A stretch of DNA of 64,000 nucleotides from Sweltsa coloradensis (taxonomy: Eukaryota; Arthropoda; Insecta; Plecoptera; Chloroperlidae). Below the pieces are notes generated by a model that was not told the DNA's origin, did not search any database, and was given only the letters and a program-made list of their open reading frames with translations. A program made the translations under genes and the position numbers. Each line of letters starts with the position of its first letter. Position 1 is the stretch's first letter. The stretch is from NCBI GenBank assembly GCA_024449915.1, contig JAMZAV010002018.1:1-64000 (forward strand), given 5' to 3'. Shown one piece after another: positions 58,101 through 63,775 of this stretch.

Positions 58101-58328
58101 GACCAGGTAGGCAAAACTTATAATTCTTGGAACTAAATACAATTACCGCACTTTGTCAAGAATGAGAATATTGAATGTAAAATGTTGTTTGTGTTTCAGC
58201 TGAACTGGTTAAACAAATATCATGAAAAAGTACGTCTAATTGTTGGCTCGGAAATGAATCGACAAGGATTCGCAGATGCATATAGCTGGCTTGTAGAAAA
58301 TACTAAACTGATAGTGATAGGTAGATAA
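40010..58328 (+). CDS. XPNPEP2: Secreted Xaa-Pro aminopeptidase, XPNPEP2-like (14 exons, whole coding span)
   Basis: Fourteen exons (40010-40043, 47259-47485, 47856-48035, 48721-48832, 49446-49568, 50209-50464, 51140-51260, 51403-51549, 53037-53250, 53867-54100, 55883-55924, 56117-56193, 58011-58106, 58200-58328) join in frame to 663 residues plus stop. All introns are GT-AG. The enzyme removes N-terminal residues before proline (M24B, pita-bread metallopeptidase). Residues 1-22 form a signal peptide ending VTFA, so the product enters the secretory pathway, unlike cytosolic XPNPEP1. Two N-terminal creatinase-like domains ([36 protein letters not shown]) precede the catalytic domain. Metal ligands are D465, D476, H539, E564 and E578; H445, H535 and H548 are also kept. 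Oddities: HGTGHG is HGSTHG, the loop before EPGYY is short, and no GPI tail is seen. Repeats fill the introns. Confidence 0.93.
40221..41122 (+). mobile_element. Family C repeat C1, in intron 1
   Basis: Left end ACTAGGGAAACGCCAAAGTC, then GTTGTTAAACGAGTGAGTGA. An inverted copy of that left end occurs at 40440-40501. The right half has GTACCGGATGTCTGTTTAAA, ATTTCAGCGCAATCTGTTCA and GCGATTCGGCTG. An (AC)n tract (41011-41057) follows, then GGCCGTTTAAGTCGAATGGA and the tip CGCTACGCTCACTCGTTCAA. The block AACGAGTGAG near the left end pairs with CTCACTCGTT at the right tip. Confidence 0.6.
41011..41057. repeat. (AC)n microsatellite inside C1
   Basis: ACACAC run passing into ACGCACGCACGC. It sits where the other families have an ACAGAC/A-rich tract. 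Confidence 0.85.
41150..42178. other. XPNPEP2-like intron 1, AT-rich, no feature
   Basis: Low-complexity AT-rich intron sequence, partly alike the 44880-45420 stretch (ATTTGATATATTTCTAGTATTGC versus ATTTGATATATCTCTAGTATTGC). It is perhaps an older dispersed repeat. Confidence 0.45.
42179..42766 (-). mobile_element. Family B repeat, copy B5, compact full-length form, in intron 1
   Basis: Starts TTGGATGCGCGTAGCGAGCG and ends CGCTCATCCATCAACGCGGC then GGGACTTTAGCGTTTTCCTAGT. It has a single body unit without duplication (about 588 bp), making it the simplest B copy. It is inverted with respect to the gene. Confidence 0.75.
43270..43742 (+). mobile_element. Family A repeat A9, short full-length form, in intron 1
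   Basis: ACTAGGAAAACGCTTAAGTC, CCGCCGCGTTGATGGATGAG, body, variant module with CCGTGCAGTTCTTTGTTCAG, GGTTTAGCCGGAATCGTG, CTCCAGTGTAGTGAAATGGA and the CGCTACGCTCATCCAAT tip. 473 bp, similar to A6. Confidence 0.75.
43786..44059 (-). mobile_element. Family C fragment C2, inverted, in intron 1
   Basis: Starts TTAGACGAGTGAGCGCAGCG (the C right tip in reverse). It continues through TGTCTGTCTGTCCGGTCCCA, TACGGCCGAACGGCCAAGTA and GAAATTTTAAACAGACATCC. It is cut off at 44059 by the left end of A10. Confidence 0.6.
44060..44852 (+). mobile_element. Family A repeat A10, long form, in intron 1
   Basis: ACTAGGAAAACGCTTAAGTC left end, three successive body units (about 190 bp each), right module and CGCTACGCTCATCCAA tip. 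Compared with A9 it differs mainly by the number of body units. Confidence 0.75.
45466..46478 (-). mobile_element. Family D repeat with internal duplication, in intron 1
   Basis: Read in reverse: left end ACTAGGAAACGCTCAGTTGG, ACGCGTTGATAAGCGAGC. A segment of about 300 bp (CGGACGGACATTC, AACTCGATCCGAGCCTCCGT) is present twice, starting about 45591 and 45902 on the plus strand. Then come GTTATCGCGAGACATACAAA, a (AAAC)n tract, CCGGCAGAGTCAAATGGAAA and the tip CGCTCGCTTCGCTCGCTTAA. TAAGCGAGC and GCTCGCTTA are its paired blocks. It also carries CCATGGCAACG segments. Confidence 0.65.
46479..47258. other. XPNPEP2-like intron 1, right part, no feature
   Basis: AT-rich unique intron ending in the acceptor TTAAATTCCAG. 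Confidence 0.5.
47259..47485 (+). CDS. XPNPEP2: XPNPEP2-like exon 2
   Basis: 227 nt, residues 12-87. Completes the signal peptide, has a Cys and an NTT glycosylation sequon ([18 protein letters not shown]), and begins the N-terminal creatinase-like domain ([15 protein letters not shown]). Donor GTATGT. Confidence 0.93.
47856..48035 (+). CDS. XPNPEP2: XPNPEP2-like exon 3
   Basis: 180 nt, residues 88-147: [20 protein letters not shown] and [19 protein letters not shown], the most conserved N-domain signatures. Acceptor TGCATCTTTCAG, donor GTAAAC (weak). Confidence 0.95.
48721..48832 (+). CDS. XPNPEP2: XPNPEP2-like exon 4
   Basis: 112 nt, residues 148-184: [20 protein letters not shown] then [17 protein letters not shown]. 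Donor GTAAGA. Confidence 0.9.
49446..49568 (+). CDS. XPNPEP2: XPNPEP2-like exon 5
   Basis: 123 nt, residues 185-225: [20 protein letters not shown] and a [18 protein letters not shown] segment, the linker between the first and second domains. Donor GTAAGG. Confidence 0.9.
50209..50464 (+). CDS. XPNPEP2: XPNPEP2-like exon 6
   Basis: 256 nt, residues 226-310: [20 protein letters not shown] and the family signature [20 protein letters not shown]. Donor GTTTGT is weak but phase-consistent. Confidence 0.93.
50496..50920 (+). mobile_element. Family E repeat, in intron 6
   Basis: Left end ACAAGGAAAACGCTAAAGTC, CCGTCGCGTTGTTGAGCGAG. The body has GACCGATTTAGCTGAAAATT and AAAATTTCATAACGATCAGA. The right module is CAGGTCGATCAGAGAAACGG, then an A-rich tract with ACAGAC, GAGTCAAGTGGAGACG and the tip GCTCGCTACGCTCGCTCAAC. 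GTTGTTGAGCGAGC and GCTCGCTCAACAAC are perfect 14-bp partners. 425 bp. Only one copy in the window. Confidence 0.65.
51140..51260 (+). CDS. XPNPEP2: XPNPEP2-like exon 7
   Basis: 121 nt, residues 311-351: [20 protein letters not shown] to SYRIYSS, second-domain core. Acceptor TTCTGGCCAG, donor GTAAGA. Confidence 0.85.
51403..51549 (+). CDS. XPNPEP2: XPNPEP2-like exon 8
   Basis: 147 nt, residues 352-400: [20 protein letters not shown] and [19 protein letters not shown], the helix entering the catalytic domain. Donor GTGAGG. Confidence 0.93.
51597..52059. other. Intron 8, left part, no feature
   Basis: AT-rich intron with poly-G (51595-51607) and poly-A tracts. Confidence 0.45.
52060..52323 (-). 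mobile_element. SINE S1, 3' two-thirds, in intron 8
   Basis: A long (AAAT)n tail (52063-52112) leads into TTTAGAGTCTATCCACTCAG, TCAAAGCGACCAAGCCAACC, AATCGACGAGTAAGCGATAA and GTGCGAACACCCGCGAATCA. It is truncated at CGCCAGAATCAAC and lacks the tRNA head. Confidence 0.7.
52550..52620 (+). repeat. Family F fragment, in intron 8
   Basis: GGCCAGAGCTCGCCCTTAGT, TTTGGGAATACACTACTCCC resemble the inverted GGCGAGCTCTGG / GGGAGTAA part of repeat F. Confidence 0.35.
52735..52965 (-). pseudogene. LINE ORF2 C-terminal fragment, in intron 8
   Basis: Minus strand reads [20 protein letters not shown] then [13 protein letters not shown], the typical GHVxRMxxxRLPRR motif near the end of non-LTR retrotransposon ORF2. 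A degraded tail with [14 protein letters not shown] follows. No reverse transcriptase core remains. Confidence 0.65.
53037..53250 (+). CDS. XPNPEP2: XPNPEP2-like exon 9 (first metal ligand)
   Basis: 214 nt, residues 401-471: [39 protein letters not shown] with the active-site His445, and [11 protein letters not shown] with metal ligand Asp465. Donor GTAAGA. Confidence 0.95.
53867..54100 (+). CDS. XPNPEP2: XPNPEP2-like exon 10 (metal ligands, HGSTHG motif)
   Basis: 234 nt, residues 472-549: [15 protein letters not shown] with metal ligand Asp476, and [14 protein letters not shown] with His535 and metal ligand His539, ending VHE (His548). The family motif is HGTGHG, so residues 537-538 are Ser-Thr instead of Thr-Gly. 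Donor GTGAGC. Confidence 0.95.
54101..55065. other. Intron 10, left part
   Basis: Includes a segment (about 54415-54700) built of GATAACGATCGTTATC / TTTTACAGAATC words repeated in both orientations (TCTGATTCTGTAAAATAG, ATTTTACAGAATCAGG, ATTTTACAGAATCGCA). It is a small complex inverted repeat. A degraded family A-type left end (GATGGATGAGC) lies at 54848-54935. Confidence 0.4.
55066..55706 (-). mobile_element. Family A repeat A11, in intron 10
   Basis: Degenerate right tip (GGCTCGCTACGAGCAAAGCG), A right module in reverse (GAGGCCTTCGAAATCTCTGA), two to three body units. It ends CGCTCATCCAACAACGCGCC, TGAAAAAGGGTTTGCAAAGC and TTTCTAGT. The left end is the alternative type shared with A5 and A8. 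Confidence 0.7.
55883..55924 (+). CDS. XPNPEP2: XPNPEP2-like exon 11 (micro-exon)
   Basis: 42 nt, residues 550-563 ([14 protein letters not shown]). Acceptor CTTCATTTCAG, donor GTAAGT. It encodes the loop between the VHE and EPGYY motifs, which is shorter and differs in sequence from vertebrate homologues as I recall them. Confidence 0.8.
56117..56193 (+). CDS. XPNPEP2: XPNPEP2-like exon 12 (metal-ligand glutamates)
   Basis: 77 nt, residues 564-589: [20 protein letters not shown] and IEADLP. Glu564 and Glu578 are the last two metal ligands, 14 residues apart as in the family. Donor GTAAGT. Confidence 0.95.
56194..57337. other. Intron 12, left part, no feature
   Basis: Mostly unique. The 57040-57190 stretch resembles 8100-8250 in reverse (TTGACAGATTCTAAATTCT versus AGAATTTAGAATCTGTCAA), an old dispersed repeat. 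Confidence 0.4.
57338..57664 (+). repeat. Dispersed repeat family F, copy 3, in intron 12
   Basis: CCCCGTCTGGGCCCGGGGTA, GAATTGGCCCAGAGCATG, GGCGAGCTCTGGCAATCATC, AATGACACAACGAACGATGA, GTGGCTGGTTCTGACCAGCA and CTAATGGTTGACGTGCCC match the reverse complement of 11941-12293. Confidence 0.6.
58011..58106 (+). CDS. XPNPEP2: XPNPEP2-like exon 13
   Basis: 96 nt, residues 590-621: [20 protein letters not shown] then [12 protein letters not shown], the end of the catalytic domain (FEVVSFVPYDRNLID-like region of homologues). Donor GTAGGC. Confidence 0.92.
58200..58328 (+). CDS. XPNPEP2: XPNPEP2-like exon 14 (stop)
   Basis: 129 nt, residues 622-663 plus [19 protein letters not shown] ... [19 protein letters not shown]. 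It lacks a hydrophobic tail. The last codons overlap a possible donor (GTGATAG then GTAGAT), so a downstream exon with a GPI signal cannot be excluded. Confidence 0.88.
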   Translation: MNWLNKYHEKVRLIVGSEMNRQGFADAYSWLVENTKLIVIGR

Positions 58329-58400
58329 AAACTATGTAGCTACATTAATTACCTTTTGGAACAAATTTGAATTGAAAAAGCAATGCAATACAGTACGTTA

Positions 58401-58406
58401 AATAAA
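58401..58406 (+). terminator. Candidate poly(A) signal of XPNPEP2-like gene
   Basis: AATAAA 73 bases after the stop, within an AATAAATAAATAAA run. The position is plausible, but the word is common in this AT-rich sequence. Confidence 0.4.
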
Positions 58407-58445
58407 TAAATAAAATAAAAATACCTGACCCTATATAGTATATAT

Positions 58446-58823
58446 TACACACACATAACAAAAACTTGTAGAAATACAGCCAAACCTTACACACTCAAAA
58501 GAAATGAGATCTAAAAAAAGGGCCAAGCTCATCTACCCTTCCACATAAACGTACAGTGTCCCATAACAGCATCCTCGAAAAGCTTTTCAAAATAGAATTT
58601 GCGATTATTAATTTAACGTAATAGTTTATCAAAGTTCTTTTTTTGTAATTAATTTAAACGTAAACATGCAAATTCTATTTTGCCAAGCTTTTCGAGGATG
58701 CTGTTATGGGACACTGTACGTTTATGTGGAAGGGTAGATGAGCTTGGCCCTTTTTTTAGATCTCATTCCTTTTGAGAAAGGTAAGGTTTGGCTGTATTTC
58801 TACAAGTTTTTGTTATGTGTGTG
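58446..58823. mobile_element. Fold-back MITE, near-perfect inverted arms, just downstream of XPNPEP2-like gene
   Basis: Arms of about 155 bp (58448-58600 and 58668-58823) pair almost perfectly: ACACATAACAAAAACTTGTA, GCCAAGCTCATCTACCCTTC, CACATAAACGTACAGTGTCC, CATAACAGCATCCTCGAAAA. The spacer is about 65 bp. No ORF. Target duplication unclear. Confidence 0.75.
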
Positions 58824-58829
58824 ATCTCA

Positions 58830-59430
58830 TTACTTTTTCAAGTTCCATTACAAAATTATTTGCTAAAATATAATATTTTTATCAAAGTTGATTTAAATTC
58901 TATGGTATTAGCAGTAACAATATAGGATGTAAAATATCTAGACCCGGATTCATGTACATCCTGGGTATAGGTGGTATAACCATGGTATAACGACGGTATA
59001 AGGACTGGACCCCAATTCTTGAGTTCGTGGGAGATGAGTTGAAAACGCAATTTGAAAACGAAGTCGTTTTCATTTTCGAAGGAATTGGTATTCTTGAACG
59101 GTATCGTGGAAAACGTCATGGGTTGTGAGTTGAAAGCATTGATATTAAACCCCTATAGTAGGCGGTTGAAAGAGTATCACGAAATCCAAACACTTTAAAA
59201 AGATTTGCGTATAGCAAAGAGCTCGAAAAAGTTCTATATTTATTCTAGATGGCAGTGCCTTCATAAACGCGGGCCAATCGAAAGACAAGTTGTATGAAAT
59301 GATTTGATTGTTGCAATTATGTAAACAAACAGTTGAGCAAGTTCATATCAAAACAATGTTGTGCTGGCATAGGGTTGGCTAGGCTTGTCAAACATGTAAT
59401 GTAAGTATGAATTTTACTAGTCCTATAGCC
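58830..59430. other. Intergenic, no gene
   Basis: Unique AT-rich sequence with short ORFs lacking domains. Confidence 0.4.
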
Positions 59431-59434
59431 AAAT

Positions 59435-59610
59435 GGAACTTTAGACCTACACTGTTGTATTATAAATAATTTTCTACATCTGGGCCTAGGCCAGGGACGG
59501 TTTCTGATTTGTTTTATGAGAGTATAATGACACCTTTTCTCGTTCCACACAAAGAAGAAAATTTTTAAATGTCCGCCATTTGTTTACGTATCGCACTTTC
59601 CCGCCTAACT
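59435..59610 (+). repeat. Dispersed repeat family G, copy 2
   Basis: ACACTGTTGTATTATAAATA, GGGCCTAGGCC, TTATGAGAGTATAATGACAC and TTCTCGTTCCAC match 13690-13880 in order. Confidence 0.5.
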
Positions 59611-59679
59611 CTGCTTATACCGTCAACAAGTGTCAAGTAACTATGGTTACTTGTTGATTATATGCCAAGTGTTTAAGGC

Positions 59680-59820
59680 TTATTTTAAAACCTTTATTTG
59701 GAAGCCTTCCAACAAACTTTTTCAACTTTTTTTTTCAAAAGAGACTATCATTCTATAACCTTAATGTCCATGTAAAATATGAACATTGTAGCCCCACCCG
59801 TCTGGTCAGAATCGCGGGCC
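59680..59820 (+). repeat. Family B body fragment
   Basis: AAAACCTTTATTTGGAAGCC, ACTTTTTTTTTCAAAAGAGA, CCTTAATGTCCATGTAAAAT and GAACATTGTAGCCCCACCCG are the B body. Both ends are missing. Confidence 0.6.
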
Positions 59821-59829
59821 GACGTATTA

Positions 59830-60120
59830 GATGTTAGCAGTAGCTAGCAGTAGCTAGCAGTAGCTAACATCCTTAAAGTGATTTTGAGCATGTTTGAAGA
59901 CATTTTTTCACCAAGAAGGAATGGTCGTACCCCAATAAAATTTGGCATGTGTTGTCAGGTACCTAAATCCCCTCGATTGTGATAGTTTTCAAGTTCACAT
60001 CACGTTACATGACGGCTGGGTAACACCTCGAAATCACCCCAACTCTGCTTGGTGTATAAGGTGCTTGAGTGTGTAGCGCACCGCAGCTTGGCTGCGGCGC
60101 CCTAACGGGCACCTAGATAT
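59830..60120 (+). repeat. Dispersed repeat H, copy 2, preceded by a 10-bp tandem
   Basis: Three direct GTAGCTAGCA-type units (59836-59866), then repeat H (GAAGGAATGGTCGTACCCCA, GTTGTCAGGTACCTAAATCC, GACGGCTGGGTAACACC), ending near GGGCACCTAGAT. Confidence 0.5.
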
Positions 60121-60298
60121 TTCACCAAAAATTATAACCTTGATATTTTTGAGATTGTGAAAAGTCCCACAACACCGGAGATCTGTCTGTGAAATCACTC
60201 AGCTTTTGTGCTCGGACTTGGAGCCTATTCCTGGGCGAGACCACCATCCCTTATTACTAGGTACCTTATTTGCCAGATAGATCATATTGTATTCTTAT

Positions 60299-60889
60299 TA
60301 GGGATGACTTCGGGTCGAAAAATCCAGAACCGGATCCAACCGCGCCGAATCCGGTTCGGAACCGGTTCCTACACATATTTTTCTTTCTCAATTTTCGTAA
60401 ATTTGAATCTGCGCGGGCTAATTTCGATTGAAAACATTGGCGGGGCGATAATCGATTCGAATTTCGATAGGGGGCGGAGCCGTGTCCCAGACATTGTAGG
60501 AATTACTTAGTGAGAAACAGTTGAACAAACAATGGCCTACAAGATTGTTTGCTTTCGTTTTCGTTCATAAAGTTTGGATTGTGATCTTAAACGTGAAAAA
60601 TAGAATTAGTATATGATTAAAATGTTATTAACAAGTTCTGCAATGTTATTATAACACAACCCATGGGCCTAGGCTAAGCCTAGGTCAAAATTGTGACGCA
60701 ACATTCATAGGGCCTAGGCCTAGGCCTAAGAATTTTGCAACCACGGGTGTTTCTGGCTCATTTATTCTCGACTGTGCCTAGGCCCTTGGCAACTTTTAGG
60801 TTAAAAATAGAACCGGTTCCGAAAAAGGGGAACCGGATCGAAATGGAACCGGTTCCGAACCGGTTTCCGGGTACCCGAAGTCATCCCTA
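60299..60889. mobile_element. hAT-like non-autonomous element, TAGGGATGACTTCGGGT ends, 8-bp target duplication
   Basis: 591 bp. The left end TAGGGATGACTTCGGGTC and right end GGGTACCCGAAGTCATCCCTA are inverted, and the element is flanked by ATTCTTAT on both sides (60291-60298 and 60890-60897). The subterminal regions are full of GGAACCGGTTCC palindromes. The interior holds TAGGCCTAGGCCTAGG words and no transposase. Confidence 0.85.
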
Positions 60890-60899
60890 ATTCTTATAA

Positions 60900-61266
60900 A
60901 GTGAAATGGTAGTAACAAAAGCTTACTAGGTGGGATACTAGGCCTAGGTGCAACGTACATTAGTTTTGTTAATATGAAAGGATAGCACCATTGGTACGTA
61001 GGCTGACTTTCCCAATCATAAGCCTCTTTTCAAATACTAAGGACAAAGCTCGTGGGATACGTACAGTACACTCGAGTAAAACAATACAAAGTTGCAGCTC
61101 ATTATTGATTGTAATAATAAGAAATAAAATTACATAGGTACAAGCTTGTTGTCATCATTTGAGAAACTGTAGAAAAAATTGACATGGTAGCCAAAGACAG
61201 CAGAAAAAAAATACAAGAACTTTGGGAGAATAATATCCTAGAAACCTGGATTAAATGTGTTTCATT
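60900..61266 (-). other. LSM3: 3' UTR/downstream region of LSM3
   Basis: Follows the LSM3 stop on the minus strand. No canonical AATAAA is obvious in the first 200 bases, so the transcript end is not placed. Confidence 0.35.
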
Positions 61267-61446
61267 TCAAACAACGGCTCGTAATGGTGGAGAAACCAAT
61301 ATAACTCCATCCCCACGAACAAACAACATTGGAATGTTTCGTTTGGTTGTCTTGTAAACTTCTTCGTACGTTTCCTCATCAATTTCGACCGTTGTCACAG
61401 TTTCTTCAGCATCTCCAAGAACCATATTCAAGTGCTGGTCATATGC
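61267..61446 (-). CDS. LSM3: LSM3, last coding exon (partial gene)
   Basis: On the minus strand an acceptor (TTTATGTTGACAG) opens 59 codons to a [62 protein letters not shown]. This is the C-terminal part of LSm3, a subunit of the LSm2-8 ring that binds the U6 snRNA 3' end in splicing and of the LSm1-7 ring in mRNA decay. The RGDG of the Sm2 motif is the RNA-binding loop. It starts at a codon boundary. The exons for the N-terminus and Sm1 (about 40 residues) are not in the remaining 2.5 kb and must lie beyond 64000. It converges with the XPNPEP2-like gene. Confidence 0.93.
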   Translation of the reverse strand, partial: AYDQHLNMVLGDAEETVTTVEIDEETYEEVYKTTKRNIPMLFVRGDGVILVSPPLRAVV

Positions 61447-61489
61447 CTGTCAACATAAACAAACACAATGGATTTAGATGATGATGATT

Positions 61490-61570
61490 ATTGATTTGTT
61501 GCTTAACGTCTCTTAGTCATAGTAATGTACTAGGCTATTCGAGATGATGAGTGGGGATAGATGGCTTTGG
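61490..61570 (-). repeat. 3' fragment of the (AATC)-type SINE
   Basis: GATTATTGATTTGTTGCTTA, ACGTCTCTTAGTC and CTATTCGAGATGATGAGTGG match the reverse of 34640-34730. It lies inside the LSM3 intron. Confidence 0.5.
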
Positions 61571-61984
61571 GTAACATTTGACTGACTTTTTAGAGTTCTC
61601 GTAATGAACCAATTACCAAATTCAATGGCCAAGTAATTTTTTTAATGATTTTGAGTTAAAAATTTTTACTTTTTTTACCACGAAAATGGTTGGCTTGGCG
61701 CTTGTCAACAGGCGAAATGATCTTACTTCTTTTCAATGCAAAACAAGGGAGAAAGAATGAAATGCTTGGCTCAACTTCTATATCTCACAGCATTCACAGC
61801 TGAAGACTTTTGAAGGAGAGCTTGGCTGCATTTTTTTTTTTTTTTTACAAATTTTTGTATTTTGGGGGGGGGGGGGGGGAGAATATTTATTACGGAGGCA
61901 TCTAGTTGACTGTAGTTAGAAGTCAAGCCTTTCAAAGTACCGGTAGAGGCTAGTTTGACTCACTTTTTCATATGTAGCGCCTAG

Positions 61985-62570
61985 CTAGCTGGATTTTGGA
62001 TGGATTTTGTAATTTCTGGATTGATTTACATATCTCAAAGCTATTGCACAAGAATGTAACACCAATGCACTACGGACAGCATATTTTGCGTCTGGTGCAA
62101 TCCCACCTGCAATATGGGGTGATGTTTTGGGGGGGAGGGACAGGATGGCTGCGAGTATTCCGACTACAGAAAAGAGCGTTGCGCACGGTGGCAGGGCTGC
62201 GACCCAGAGATTCATGCAGGACTTTGTTCCAAACCAAATTAATACACTAACTAACTTGCATATAATGTCGGTGGTTTTATACATTCGTGATAACCCTCAT
62301 CTTACTACTACAGCAGCAGCGAGACACTAGAGGAGCTGGCAACATCTTCATTGAAAGACATAGATTACACCGCTTTGACCGCAGCCCGCTACACATCGAG
62401 ATAAAGGTGTAAAACATAGGCCTACTGCCCAGGGAAATCATCAATAGTACTAACAGAAATATAGGCCTATTCAAAAGAGAATTGGAAGAATTTTTAATAC
62501 CCTACCAAACTCATTTTACTATCTTGATGAACTGGTTCAATTTTGTTTAGATAGCATAGCCCTAGGCTAG
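61985..62570 (+). pseudogene. CR1/Jockey-type LINE ORF2 3' end, degenerate
   Basis: The plus frame reads LHISKLLHKNVTPMHYGQHI, LRLVQSHLQYGVMFWGG, VFRLQKRALRTVAGLRPRDS and CRTLFQTKL. After frame changes, a tail like LPREIINS...FKRELEEFLI follows. This is the standard sequence after the reverse transcriptase core of CR1/L2/Jockey-like non-LTR retrotransposons. It has frameshifts and stops and is 5' truncated. It is located in the LSM3 intron. Confidence 0.75.
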
Positions 62571-63519
62571 CCATAAATAAATTTGTAAAATAACTTTTAT
62601 AGTGGTCCCAACAAAAGAATGCAGGTGGCTCGAAATCGTTTTCCCAACATAACAACTTTGTCAACTCTATTCACGCTAGCTCAGCGTGGATGTTGCACAC
62701 GGAGGAACTCAATGATCTAGCACAGATAATTTTTGCTTGCGTTGGTAAAAGATATTTCTCTTTCATACACAAAGGCGACATTCCTTTTACCGCACATTCA
62801 TTCTACCCCCCACCACTACCAGGCACCTGCATTCTTTCGTTGGAGCAAGTATAGTAAACCTTCACATGAAGCCCGGAAGAAATTTTATCACCAAGCACTT
62901 TTTATTCTCCTCATGAACTGTCTGTGATCTCATAGGCCTATAACCTGTGGAGTAGCACATTGTTTTAACATTTTGTTTTGACATGGTGTTTTAATGTGTT
63001 TGTTTTTCTTTATTTGTGCGTGCCTATGTCTATGTCATGTTATTTCTATTAATCTTTTACTTTTTGTTTTTCATGACAAGTCTCAATTTTCATGTGCCAC
63101 TGTGTACCAACTACCAACTACCAATACTGAATGTATCATGTGATGCTAAATAAATAGCCTACAAATACAAAACCTGTTTTGTCATTAAAGTTGAAAATAT
63201 TTCAAATTTCTTAAGGCGGATCCACAAAAAAACATAAGATGTGTAGGCTTATGGTTTTAGTTGTTACGCGTAATAGTACCCGTGTCAGTAGGCGTACACA
63301 TAGAAACGTAAGCACAAAGAATTTAGGCCAAGATATGTCAGTTGTCTTCTTAGTTCTTTGCAGAGTGAACAGAAAGAACTTTGATAAAAGAAGGATTTGA
63401 AGGTTATAGCCTAATAAAGATTATTATTTAGGCTGTGGCTATTTAACCGTAGCTACGGAAAAATTACGTTATACAATTTAACCGTTTTAGCCGTAGACTT
63501 TAGGCCTAGGCCTACGTAG
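62571..63519. other. LSM3 intron, no further exon found
   Basis: I searched the minus strand for the expected Sm1 segment (DERIYVKMRNDRELRGRLH-like) and did not find it. The 62940-63170 stretch could be LINE 3' UTR. Confidence 0.4.
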
Positions 63520-63524
63520 TAACA

Positions 63525-63775
63525 ACAAAAAAACATCAAGACCTTTAACATTGCTATTTTAAACGAGAGTCCTTTTTGGTAGGCCTAGGCCTAAATGTCG
63601 TTGTCCTTTTTGCTGTTTTGGTAACAAAAAAATCTTCCAAGACCTTTAACGTTACTATTATAAACAAAAGTCCTTTTTCGGTTGTCGTCGTCCTTTATTG
63701 CTGTTTTAGTAAGAACAAAAAACCTTCCAAGACCTTTAACATTGCTATTTTAAACGAGAGTCCTTTTTAGGCTGC
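63525..63775. repeat. Tandem repeat, unit 90-101 bp, about 2.5 copies
   Basis: AAGACCTTTAACATTGCTAT, AAGACCTTTAACGTTACTAT and AAGACCTTTAACATTGCTAT begin at 63538, 63639 and 63729. Each is followed by AAACNAAAGTCCTTTTT or AAACGAGAGTCCTTTTT. Confidence 0.75.
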
